Of a stretch of 64,000 nucleotides of DNA, positions 8,014-16,091 are shown piece after piece. The notes beneath the pieces were generated by a model. It saw only the letters and a list, made by a program, of their open reading frames with translations. It was not told where the DNA came from and ran no database searches. This DNA comes from G965232465 sp965276005 (GTDB lineage Bacteria > Pseudomonadota > Alphaproteobacteria > JAQWUY01): positions 2,108,001-2,172,000 of the forward strand of contig OZ254962.1 in assembly GCA_965276005.1 (NCBI GenBank). The letters are read 5' to 3'. Position 1 is the stretch's first letter. Every line of letters begins with the position of its first letter. A program made the translations under genes and the position numbers.

Positions 8014-9300
8014 ATGTTGCATATTATTGGCAGATTGTGGTTTTTGTATTTTTCCGTGTCCGTATTTGTGCTGGCACGGGGTATTATGGGGTCGTATATT
8101 CCCCTGAGAGCCGACATCGAGGGGTTTTCTATCACCGCTATTGGTATTTTACAAGGCACTCCGTTTTTGGGCATTGCCCTTGGCGGTATGCTGTCGCTGT
8201 ACATGATTCGCTTGGTGGGGCATATTCGTACTTTTGGGGTGTGTTTGTCGCTGGTATCGGTCGCCCCGTTAATCCAAGCCATGTATACCGATATATATTG
8301 GTGGGTATTTGCCCAAATTATATTTGGATATGGTACCGCCGGGGTATATGTGGTTATCGAGGCGTGGATAAACCACGCTTGTCCGAATGTCCATCGTGGC
8401 AAGGTATTTTCCGTATATAGTTTGTTGTTGGTTGTTATATATGCCCTTAGTCCGCTGGTCATCAATGCGGTGGGTATTACTAAGGAAACACTATTTTTGA
8501 TCGCATCGATTGTAACTTCGTTGGCATTTTTACCGGTTGCCTTAGTGGCACGGGAATCGCCGGAGCAAGATTACAACGCACGAATCGGTTTAGCAACTTT
8601 ATACACCCGTAGCCCGTATGGGGTGTGCGGTATTTTACTGTGTTTGTTCGCCATTGGGGTATTTAACAGTGTGTTTGTTGTGTACGCTATTAACATGGGG
8701 TTTGATTCTAAATATGCGTTGTTGTCGATGGTGGTATTTGGTGTGGGCTCAGCGGTGTTTATGTATCCGCTGGGCTGGGTATCCGACCGCATGGATCGGC
8801 GGCGGGTGATATGTTGTGCCAGTTTTTTGAGTGTGCTTGGATGTATGGGTATTATTTATGCGGGTATTGTCAAACAGCCCCCCATATTGTTGTTATCCGT
8901 GTTTGTCATCGGGGCGTTTATGGCACCTTTGCACCCTTTGATTACCAGCCACATTAACGACCGCCTAAAACAGCATGAAATGTCTTCCGTTGCCGCATGG
9001 CTGATACTGGCGTTTGCCACAATGGGCGGATTTGGTACTATTGTTGTCGGTGTATTGATGGATACAGTGGGCAGTTTCGTATTGCCATGGATACTGTTAA
9101 GCGTGTTGTCTATAAATACTCTGTATTGCGTACATGCCATGCGTACCCGCCGCAGCGTATCCGAACAATACCGGGGCGACTTTGTCGGGGTTACCACTAT
9201 GTCGACCACTTCCCTAAGACAAGGGGTATTTGACAGCGACGATGTGGAAACGGGCGTAACAACCGATAGCACAGACCCCAATACCACACAGGGGACATAA
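8014..9300 (+). CDS. MFS transporter (YcaD-like)
   Basis: 428 residues with about 12 hydrophobic helices. Features include LARGIMGSYIPL in the first helix pair, the EAWINHACPNVHRGKVFSVYS segment typical of YcaD-like members after helix 4-5, and WVSDRMDRRRV in the loop before helix 9. The last ~45 residues are hydrophilic, Ser/Thr-rich and cytoplasmic. The substrate cannot be told. The start is uncertain because the Shine-Dalgarno-like GGTAAGGG abuts the ATG. It is divergent from trmL across 170 bases. Confidence 0.85.
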   Translation: MLHIIGRLWFLYFSVSVFVLARGIMGSYIPLRADIEGFSITAIGILQGTPFLGIALGGMLSLYMIRLVGHIRTFGVCLSLVSVAPLIQAMYTDIYWWVFAQIIFGYGTAGVYVVIEAWINHACPNVHRGKVFSVYSLLLVVIYALSPLVINAVGITKETLFLIASIVTSLAFLPVALVARESPEQDYNARIGLATLYTRSPYGVCGILLCLFAIGVFNSVFVVYAINMGFDSKYALLSMVVFGVGSAVFMYPLGWVSDRMDRRRVICCASFLSVLGCMGIIYAGIVKQPPILLLSVFVIGAFMAPLHPLITSHINDRLKQHEMSSVAAWLILAFATMGGFGTIVVGVLMDTVGSFVLPWILLSVLSINTLYCVHAMRTRRSVSEQYRGDFVGVTTMSTTSLRQGVFDSDDVETGVTTDSTDPNTTQGT

Positions 9301-9372
9301 TCCCCTAAATTCATAATAAAAGGTATTATAACGCTAGGCTTTAGCGTTCAAGGGACATATTTTTTCGGAGGT

Positions 9373-9514
9373 GACAAATGCTTTTAATCTATGGTGTGCG
9401 TGTATATTCGGTTTTAAGGTATCTTTAATTTTATCGTTGACAAATGCCTTTAATCTGTGGTATGCGTGTATATGTCTTGGTTATAAGATTGAATATCCTA
9501 TACATTCAGGATAT
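9373..9514. repeat. Two 35-bp direct repeats and a 7-bp inverted repeat
   Basis: A 35-base unit starting GACAAATGC and ending GCGTGTATAT occurs at 9373-9407 and again at 9439-9473, with 3 differences. ATATCCT (9493-9499) and AGGATAT (9508-9514) form an inverted repeat just before the next gene. The stretch 9301-9541 has no other recognisable content. A regulatory role for the small membrane-protein pair downstream is possible. Confidence 0.6.
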
Positions 9515-9541
9515 AGGGTTAAATAAATTGTTAGGTAGATT

Positions 9542-9754
9542 ATGGAGTGTTTCAATACGAGTATCGATGCGGTACGGTTTTGGCAATTTGTGCAGTGGCT
9601 CGTTCAAGTGGTAGCATGTGCGTGGTACACTGGAGATCCAGTACCGATTATATCTATATTGGTGGTTTTTTTGGTGCTGTCTTTATTTGTGCGTGGTATT
9701 GGATCCATCAGGGCGTTTCGTGGTTTGTTTAATTTTAAAAAGAAGGATAAATAA
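9542..9754 (+). CDS. Small membrane protein, unknown
   Basis: 70 residues with two hydrophobic segments, the second strong (IISILVVFLVLSLFV), and a basic C-terminus ending KKKDK. AGGTAG precedes the ATG. It ends two bases before the next gene, with which it certainly forms a unit. No family is recognised. Confidence 0.5.
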   Translation: MECFNTSIDAVRFWQFVQWLVQVVACAWYTGDPVPIISILVVFLVLSLFVRGIGSIRAFRGLFNFKKKDK

Positions 9755-9756
9755 GC

Positions 9757-10251
9757 ATGACATATTTGGCAATTGTTGTATTGTTGCTGGTTGTATGTAT
9801 AGAGATTCCAGCAATATTCAGATATATTAAAGCCATCAACAACATGAGTCGGTTGGTTTTGACTTATGAAAAACAAAACGATTTAACGGATGAAGATGTG
9901 CGTTTATTGCAACATATGGTCAAATCTGTATATGGTCCGCATAAGGTTTGGTGGGGTGCGTTGGTTCTTCCGTGGCGGTTATTACATTACCAGCCAGACT
10001 CTGTTTTAAAGTCAGGTTCAGAATCTTTGTGCGAACGACACCCGAATTTGTATGAAAATTTTTATCGTGAGTGGCATCGGGCGTTGTTTTTTGCAGGACC
10101 GACTATTTGGTTGATTTCTATGGTTCAAGTGTTCTTAATTGTAGGGGGGATAATGATATACATTGCTATATGTGGTAATGTACGCAACGCTGTACATCAA
10201 GCCCGCAACACACTTAAATATATTGGGACACAAATATTTATAAAATGTTGA
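9757..10251 (+). CDS. Membrane protein of unknown function
   Basis: 164 residues. An N-terminal transmembrane helix, a soluble middle of about 90 residues rich in Trp/His/Tyr, and a second strong hydrophobic helix (WLISMVQVFLIVGGIMIYIA) near residue 130, then a basic tail. The Shine-Dalgarno AGAAGGA lies inside the end of the preceding gene, so the two are translated together. No homologous family is recognised. The gap to 10399 holds nothing I can identify. Confidence 0.55.
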   Translation: MTYLAIVVLLLVVCIEIPAIFRYIKAINNMSRLVLTYEKQNDLTDEDVRLLQHMVKSVYGPHKVWWGALVLPWRLLHYQPDSVLKSGSESLCERHPNLYENFYREWHRALFFAGPTIWLISMVQVFLIVGGIMIYIAICGNVRNAVHQARNTLKYIGTQIFIKC

Positions 10252-10399
10252 CGCACATAAGTTTTGCCTTAGCGTATTGTTAGATAAGCACTATTTTATA
10301 TGGGTTAATGTTTTTTCACATTGTTTTTTAATTTCTAATATATGCGGCGTGCAGGATGTGAACATCACTCATTCATAATAGAGATTTCTCATTTATGCG

Positions 10400-10903
10400 T
10401 TACAACCCCATGTATACTTTGCGTTTGGTGACTAAGCAGAATTTGCCTAAGCCTTGATCGGTTAGGTATCCGAACAGCTGTTTGTCCCGGCGAAAGGTGT
10501 ATACTTGGGTGTTTTTCATTTTGCCGATGAAGTGCCATTTTTTAAACAGTTCTTCCCGGGCAATTGGGCATGGTTCTGGGAAGGCAAAGTTTTCCATGTA
10601 CACCACATCGCATTTGCCATCGGCGGTGGGGCTGGCGGTGAGGGTTATGTGGCTGTCATCGCCCCGGTAATCGACGACTATTAATGCGGAAAAACTGTGG
10701 GTGGTGGGGGAGGTTGTGTCGACAATCGGGTGGGTGCGTATGGGCACATCGACAAAGTGTGCTGCTTCGACGGTTTTTACCGCTTGTTGACAGGCGTCTG
10801 TGCTGATGCCCTGCATGCCGGTGCTGACGGCAACCGAATCGTTTGCTTGTATGACAGGGGATACCAGTAAAAATATAAGCCAAATACATTTATAAAATCG
10901 CAT
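10400..10903 (-). CDS. Exported protein of unknown function, last gene of the cyo operon
   Basis: 167 residues with a signal peptide (MRFYKCIWLIFLLVSPVIQA, cut after QA). The mature part is about 147 residues with four well-spaced Cys, which could form two disulphides in the periplasm. Its start overlaps the end of cyoE by 14 bases, so it is read from the cyoABCDE transcript. That suggests a link to oxidase assembly or to periplasmic maintenance. No family is recognised; the role is inferred from position only. Confidence 0.65.
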   Translation of the reverse strand: MRFYKCIWLIFLLVSPVIQANDSVAVSTGMQGISTDACQQAVKTVEAAHFVDVPIRTHPIVDTTSPTTHSFSALIVVDYRGDDSHITLTASPTADGKCDVVYMENFAFPEPCPIAREELFKKWHFIGKMKNTQVYTFRRDKQLFGYLTDQGLGKFCLVTKRKVYMGL

Positions 10904-11753
10904 GGATTACTCCATTCAAAGCAAGGGATACACTAAACGCTACAGAAATAAATATGGATTGGAAAAATATCTGTTTGCCCCATTTTTCTATGGGCATTGT
11001 ATCATACTTTACCAATGCGGTATACAGCCATCTGCCCGCCAGTAGCAAACACACCAACGCCGGCACCCAATGCAAAAAACCTACTATCGCAAAGGCGAAC
11101 ATCAACACTAAGAACAAGGCGGTATGGACGGTAATCGATAGGCGGGTAGCGTCAAAGCCCTTGACTACGGGGAGCACATTGATACCGGCATTTTTGTAAT
11201 CTTCGAATCTAAACAGGGCAATGCCATACGAATGGGGCATTTGCCAGATGGCAAAGATGATAAATAAAAACACGGTGCGGATGTCGATGACGCCGCTTAC
11301 TGCCACATAGCCAACGACCAACGGCACAGATCCGGAAAAACTGCCGATGGCTGTACCGTACATGGATTGGCGTTTTGTCCACAGGCTGTATACGCAGACA
11401 TAAATAAACACGCCAAATACACCCAAATACACGGTCATCGGGTTAGTAAAAACCCACAAAATCGCCAGTCCTATGGCGATCAACACCAGCCCAAAGGCAA
11501 ATGCTATACTAATGGCAATGTCGCCTGTAACTAAGGCACGGGTTTTGGTGCGCGACATTTTGGCATCTATATCACGGTCGATAATATTGTTGAGCACACA
11601 CGCCCCGCCGACAATACCAATAACCCCAAGTACCATAGCGAAAAATGAGGCGGCGACAAAGGTACTGTTCGACGCATAAAAGTATCCGCCAATAGCAGAC
11701 ACCAAATTGCCCATAACAATACCCGGTTTCATAAGCCGCCAATATTTGTACAT
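10890..11753 (-). CDS. cyoE: Protoheme IX farnesyltransferase (heme O synthase)
   Basis: 287 residues, UbiA-type prenyltransferase with about nine membrane helices. The prenyl-diphosphate-binding motif NNIIDRDIDAKMSRTKTRAL is intact, as is the second region around DYKNAGINVLP. It converts heme B to heme O for the bo3 oxidase encoded upstream. It is separated from cyoD by 129 bases containing two hairpins. Confidence 0.95.
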   Translation of the reverse strand: MYKYWRLMKPGIVMGNLVSAIGGYFYASNSTFVAASFFAMVLGVIGIVGGACVLNNIIDRDIDAKMSRTKTRALVTGDIAISIAFAFGLVLIAIGLAILWVFTNPMTVYLGVFGVFIYVCVYSLWTKRQSMYGTAIGSFSGSVPLVVGYVAVSGVIDIRTVFLFIIFAIWQMPHSYGIALFRFEDYKNAGINVLPVVKGFDATRLSITVHTALFLVLMFAFAIVGFLHWVPALVCLLLAGRWLYTALVKYDTMPIEKWGKQIFFQSIFISVAFSVSLALNGVIHAIL

Positions 11754-11781
11754 ACCGTATATTCCTCGATAAGGTTAGCAA

Positions 11782-11831
11782 AGTGCGTATAAAACAATTG
11801 TGCAATACGCACTACAGCGGTTGCAACCGCT
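11782..11831. repeat. Two adjacent perfect hairpins between cyoD and cyoE
   Basis: AGTGCGTAT (11782-11790) pairs with ATACGCACT (11805-11813). Two bases later comes the 16-base palindrome AGCGGTTGCAACCGCT (11816-11831), followed by TTTTT on the plus strand. The same palindrome core opens both 147-bp repeats near 25.4-25.75 kb. In the cyo mRNA these would fold between the oxidase subunits and cyoE and may set the relative amount of heme O synthase. Confidence 0.6.
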
Positions 11832-11882
11832 TTTTATACACCCTCTAAACAATCATTTTATAAACGCTTGGAATTTCAGGGG

Positions 11883-12215
11883 TCAAAACCCGATTTCCAT
11901 GTTCATATACAGGTGCCACATAATCCATGCGGTACCCAACACCAAAATCAATACTTGAATAACGGTAAATACGCCGGTGGCAATAGACCAAGTGCCATCA
12001 GGGGTGTTCTTAATATGCAGGAAGTACACCAGCTGTGCCCATAATTGGCTAAACCCACTGATTGCCAAGATGGTGATGGCTGTGCTTTTGTCGAAACTCC
12101 CCGTCATTACCACCCCGAATGAAATCAGGGTAAAGATGACGGATAACACGGTGCCTTTCATGTACTCGGCAAAAGTACCGTGCGGCACATTTAATTGGTT
12201 GCTGTGATCTGCCAT
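11883..12215 (-). CDS. cyoD: Cytochrome bo3 ubiquinol oxidase subunit IV
   Basis: 110 residues, the size of E. coli CyoD (109), with three transmembrane helices. QLWAQLVYFLHIK in helix 2 is typical of this subunit family. It assists assembly of the oxidase. It starts one base after cyoC ends. Confidence 0.93.
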   Translation of the reverse strand: MADHSNQLNVPHGTFAEYMKGTVLSVIFTLISFGVVMTGSFDKSTAITILAISGFSQLWAQLVYFLHIKNTPDGTWSIATGVFTVIQVLILVLGTAWIMWHLYMNMEIGF

Positions 12216-12216
12216 T

Positions 12217-12837
12217 TTACAATACTCCTATTAAATATACTATGGTGAATACACCAATCCAAACCAAGTCTAAGAAGTGCCAAAACAGGCTTAAACAAGT
12301 AAGCCGTACTTTGTTGTCCAGCGAAAGACCGCTCTTCTTAAAGTGTACAAACAATGTTACCATCCATACGCTGCCTGTGGTTACATGCAGTCCGTGCGTC
12401 CCCACTAGGGCAAAAAACGCCGCCCAGTAGGCATTGACCCACCACCCGGCACCTTCTTTCGACAGGTGGTAAAATTCGTACAATTCGACACTCAAAAAAC
12501 CGATACCAAACGCCAAAGTCGGTATCAGCCACATAACAATACCTCTTAAATTGTCCTTTTGCATGTGCAACATTGCCATACCGAATGTTACGGAGCTGGC
12601 AAGCAAGAACGCTGTGTTTAAGAAAATAAGGTTTATATTAAACAAATCTTTTGAAAACAGCCCGTGTTCGCTGGGCATTTGTGGCGTGGTTGCAAACACC
12701 GCAAACAAAGTGGCAAACAACAGACAATCGGTCATCAGGTATATCCAAAACCCAAATACGGTGGTGGATTTGGTATCCACATGATGGTCATCCTCGTACA
12801 GAGTCATATCTTGCGGTTGTATATCGATATGTGCCAT
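12217..12837 (-). CDS. cyoC: Cytochrome bo3 ubiquinol oxidase subunit III
   Basis: 206 residues with five transmembrane helices, as in the five-helix CyoC branch of the subunit III family. FGFWIYLMTDCLLFATLFAV, GTHGLHVTTG and WHFLDLVWIG are family signatures. It belongs to the inner-membrane quinol oxidase complex. Confidence 0.94.
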   Translation of the reverse strand: MAHIDIQPQDMTLYEDDHHVDTKSTTVFGFWIYLMTDCLLFATLFAVFATTPQMPSEHGLFSKDLFNINLIFLNTAFLLASSVTFGMAMLHMQKDNLRGIVMWLIPTLAFGIGFLSVELYEFYHLSKEGAGWWVNAYWAAFFALVGTHGLHVTTGSVWMVTLFVHFKKSGLSLDNKVRLTCLSLFWHFLDLVWIGVFTIVYLIGVL

Positions 12838-12864
12838 TTTATATATTCCTTTCTATACCTGATG

Positions 12865-14895
12865 TTAGCTGACTTTGCCCGCTTGTTTTAGAGCTTCCCA
12901 ACGGGCGGTTTCGATGGCTTCTACTTCTTCTGCCTCCACATAGTATTCCCGTTTGGCAAACAGGGTATGCAGGATAAAGGTACCGATGATGGCTATAAAA
13001 CTCAGTACAAACAGCCACCAAATATGCCATACAGCGGCAAAACCTAAGGCGATAGAAATCAAACCCATAATCGGTCCCGCCCAAGTATTACACGGCATGT
13101 GAATGCGTTCGAAGGTGGTTATTTTTTCATACGCTACGCCATTTTCTTTGCGTAACGCCCATTCGTCAACAGCGTGAAAATGGGGGGTCTTGGCAAAGTT
13201 GTAATAGGGCGGCGGCGAAGAAGTAGACCACTCCATAGTCCGCCCTTCGTTGGCATCGCCGCAGACATCCATATTTTTGTGGCGGTTTAGGAAACTGACA
13301 ATTAAATTCACAATTATTGCCAATGCTCCTAAGAACAAAATAACCACGCCAAATGCGGCGATCATGAAATACGGTGCCCATTCGGGGTTGTCATAATAGT
13401 TTAAGCGCCGGGTTGCCCCCATAAAGCCAAGAGCGTAAATCGGCATAAAGGCTACGAAGAAACCGGCTGTCCACAAAATGGCTGCTATCTTGCCCCAAAG
13501 TGGGGTGAGTTTCCAGCCGGTGAATTTCGGCCACCAAAAGTGTACAGCGGTTAAGTATCCAAACACCGCCCCGCCAATAATCACATTGTGAAAGTGGGCA
13601 ACCAAGAATAGCGAATTGTGCAACACAAAATCCGCCGCCGGAATAGACAGCATAACCCCGGTCATACCCCCCACTGTAAACACGATAAAGAAACTCACCA
13701 CCCAATATACTTCGGCGGTTAATTTCACCCGTCCTTTGTACATGGTGAGCAACCAGTTAAACAGTTTTACCCCGGTTGGAATAGCAATCATCATAGTGGC
13801 AATACCAAAGAACGCATTTACCGATGCACCAGCCCCCATAGTAAAGAAGTGGTGTAACCATACAAGCATCGACAACAACCCGATAGCGGCGGTGGCATAG
13901 ACCAGCCCTTTGTAGCCAAACAGCGGTTTACGGGAAAACACCGGTACCACTTCGGAAAACACCCCAAACGCCGGCAGCACAAGCACATATACTTCTGGGT
14001 GTCCCCAAAGCCAAATCAAGTTCACCCACATCATAGCATTGCCGCCCAACTCGTTGGTAAAGAAATTTGTATCGAGATACCGATCGGTGGTCAATAAAGC
14101 AATGGTTACAGTTAAAACAGGGAAAATAATCGCTACTATCGTTGCCGCCGTTAAGGTTGTCCATGCGGATACAGGCATCATCATTAACTTTAGACCGGGG
14201 GCTCGCATGCGTAAAATCGTTACGATAAAGTTAATCGCAGTCATGGTGGAACCGATACCGGCAATTTGCAACGACCATATCCAGTAATCGACCCCGACCC
14301 AAGGGCTGAACTCGATTCCCGTCAGCGGTGGATATGCCAGCCAACCAGAGGCGGCAAATTCGCCCACAAACAGCGAGATATTTAACAAAATTGCCCCAGA
14401 GGCAAAAAGCCAAAATGCCAAGTTGTTCATAAACGGAAACGCCACATCTCTGGCTCCAATTTGCAACGGGGTTAAGTAGTTCCAAATCGCCGATACTAAC
14501 GGCATCGCCACAAAGAAAACCATAATCACAGCGTGGGCGGTAAAAATCTGGTCATAGTGTTCTGGGGGCAAATATCCCGATCCGAATTTTTCCGAAGATG
14601 CCAACGCTTGATGCGTACGCATTAACACCGCATCGGCAAACCCTCGAATCATCATAACAAGGGCGACAATACCGTACATGATACCGATTTTTTTGTGATC
14701 GACGGTGGTAATCCACTCTCGCCACAAGTATCCCAACAACCGGTATCTGATGAGTGCCACCACCACGCACAAGCCAATTACCCCGACAACCGCACCGGTC
14801 ACCAACACAATCGGGTCATATGGAAACACTTCCCAGTTTAAACGCCCAAATATGGGATCTGGATCCATTACAATATTTCGTTCTTTAACTGCCAT
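12865..14895 (-). CDS. cyoB: Cytochrome bo3 ubiquinol oxidase subunit I
   Basis: 676 residues (E. coli 663), about 15 membrane helices. The heme-copper centre is intact: TAHAVIMVFFVAMP (heme b ligand region), WLWGHPEVYVL (Cu-B His and the cross-linked Tyr), LHHFFTMG (two Cu-B His) and LVAHFHNVIIGG (heme ligands). It is the catalytic and proton-pumping subunit that reduces oxygen with ubiquinol. The extended C-terminal domain is that of the CyoB branch. Confidence 0.97.
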   Translation of the reverse strand: MAVKERNIVMDPDPIFGRLNWEVFPYDPIVLVTGAVVGVIGLCVVVALIRYRLLGYLWREWITTVDHKKIGIMYGIVALVMMIRGFADAVLMRTHQALASSEKFGSGYLPPEHYDQIFTAHAVIMVFFVAMPLVSAIWNYLTPLQIGARDVAFPFMNNLAFWLFASGAILLNISLFVGEFAASGWLAYPPLTGIEFSPWVGVDYWIWSLQIAGIGSTMTAINFIVTILRMRAPGLKLMMMPVSAWTTLTAATIVAIIFPVLTVTIALLTTDRYLDTNFFTNELGGNAMMWVNLIWLWGHPEVYVLVLPAFGVFSEVVPVFSRKPLFGYKGLVYATAAIGLLSMLVWLHHFFTMGAGASVNAFFGIATMMIAIPTGVKLFNWLLTMYKGRVKLTAEVYWVVSFFIVFTVGGMTGVMLSIPAADFVLHNSLFLVAHFHNVIIGGAVFGYLTAVHFWWPKFTGWKLTPLWGKIAAILWTAGFFVAFMPIYALGFMGATRRLNYYDNPEWAPYFMIAAFGVVILFLGALAIIVNLIVSFLNRHKNMDVCGDANEGRTMEWSTSSPPPYYNFAKTPHFHAVDEWALRKENGVAYEKITTFERIHMPCNTWAGPIMGLISIALGFAAVWHIWWLFVLSFIAIIGTFILHTLFAKREYYVEAEEVEAIETARWEALKQAGKVS

Positions 14896-14920
14896 AGTTG
14901 TATTCTCCTGTTACGCCAGT

Positions 14921-15814
14921 TTAATGTGTTTTCTTGTATTTGCGGATAATGTTGTTAAACTGGTCGTTGTCGACAACATCGGCAAAGTGTTCGACGGGGT
15001 GGTCTTTGGTCTGTTTGCCCCGTAACCGTTGATATGCGTTTTGATCGAATACTTGTTCGGCGGATTTGACTTTGCCGATCCACGCATCGTATTTTTCATC
15101 GGAAACCGAATGCACATCGAACTTCATGCCGGAAAATCCAAAGCCACTATAGTTTGCTGAAATCCCCCGCATCAATTTTTCCTTGTCCGCTATAAGGTGC
15201 AAACGGTTTTCCATACCCCCCATGGCATACAACTGCGACCCCAATTCGGGAATAAAGAACGAATTCATCACCGTATCCGATGTGATAATAAACTTGATCG
15301 GCGTATTGACAGGAATGGCAATTTCATTGACTGTGGCAATGTCTTCTTCGGGGTAAAAGAACACCCATTTCCAATCCATAGCCACCGCCTGAATAGTGAT
15401 TTCACGGTCTTTGGTGTTTTCATACTTGCCCAACAGCGATTGTCTGGGATCCATTGAGTGGGAAGTCTTGTAGGCGGTAACCGCCAACACCGAAACGATG
15501 GCAATCGGCACCCCCCATGCAAAAAATTCAATGGTATTCGAGTGATTCCACTTGGGCAGGTACTCCGCATGTTTGTTGCTCTCCCGATACCAAAACGGGA
15601 ACCACACCGCCATTATCAAAGTGGGAATCACCACCAGCAACATCAAGAAAAACGCCAGCATAATCAGCAAAGATTGCTGTCTCCCCAATTGTCCATTGGA
15701 ATTAATCAATACAAACACATCGTCTCTGTACATGGCAACAATGGGAATCAGCAACAGCGTTATAAAAAATAAGCCGATAAGCGTAAGCAAACTATATTTT
15801 TTTAAATTTGACAT
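14921..15814 (-). CDS. cyoA: Cytochrome bo3 ubiquinol oxidase subunit II
   Basis: 297 residues from the ATG at 15814 (MSNLKKYSLLTL), preceded by AGAAAG. A longer reading frame to 15901 would cover the promoter and is unlikely. Two N-terminal helices anchor a periplasmic cupredoxin domain. The Cu-A ligands are replaced (LGSQLYAMGGMENRL), as expected for a quinol rather than cytochrome c oxidase. The usual lipobox Cys of CyoA is absent from the first helix (LLLIPIVAM), so the protein probably keeps an uncleaved anchor. First gene of cyoABCDE. Confidence 0.95.
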   Translation of the reverse strand: MSNLKKYSLLTLIGLFFITLLLIPIVAMYRDDVFVLINSNGQLGRQQSLLIMLAFFLMLLVVIPTLIMAVWFPFWYRESNKHAEYLPKWNHSNTIEFFAWGVPIAIVSVLAVTAYKTSHSMDPRQSLLGKYENTKDREITIQAVAMDWKWVFFYPEEDIATVNEIAIPVNTPIKFIITSDTVMNSFFIPELGSQLYAMGGMENRLHLIADKEKLMRGISANYSGFGFSGMKFDVHSVSDEKYDAWIGKVKSAEQVFDQNAYQRLRGKQTKDHPVEHFADVVDNDQFNNIIRKYKKTH

Positions 15815-15867
15815 ATAAACACACTTTCTGAATTGAGTTTCATTTACCATTTGCGAATCACGCACAC

Positions 15868-15896
15868 AGTATACAGTAAAATAGTGTAAAATACAA
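15868..15896 (-). promoter_or_regulatory. Candidate sigma-70 promoter of cyoA
   Basis: On the minus strand TTGTAT (15896-15891), a 17-base spacer and TATACT (15873-15868) stand about 55 bases before the cyoA start. A second possible promoter lies upstream, with TTGACT at 15935-15930 and a TATATA run at 15913-15906. Confidence 0.45.
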
Positions 15897-15914
15897 CCCA
15901 TTAAATATATATAC

Positions 15915-15930
15915 TGTGATACATAGCACA
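15915..15930. promoter_or_regulatory. CRP/FNR-family-like site TGTGA-N6-GCACA
   Basis: TGTGATACATAGCACA is one base from the CRP consensus TGTGA-N6-TCACA. It sits within the spacer of the upstream candidate cyoA promoter, a position suited to repression. Confidence 0.35.
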
Positions 15931-15963
15931 GTCAAAAAATAACAGAATCCCGCCCTTGCCACC

Positions 15964-15977
15964 TTGATATAAATCAA
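15964..15977. promoter_or_regulatory. Perfect FNR/FixK box
   Basis: TTGAT-ATAA-ATCAA matches the FNR consensus TTGAT-N4-ATCAA at every defined base, and the flanking C/G extend the dyad to 16 bases. It lies 150 bases upstream of the cyoA start and 115 bases upstream of hsdS. Oxygen-dependent control of the bo3 oxidase is the likely role. Confidence 0.75.
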
Positions 15978-16091
15978 GATGTTAAAATTTTTTGTCGTAT
16001 ATGGATATGGGTTAGTACAGATTCCCACGATAAAAAATACAAGTTGTTATGTTTTTGTGGTATATGTGAGATTTACAACTATATAAAGACG

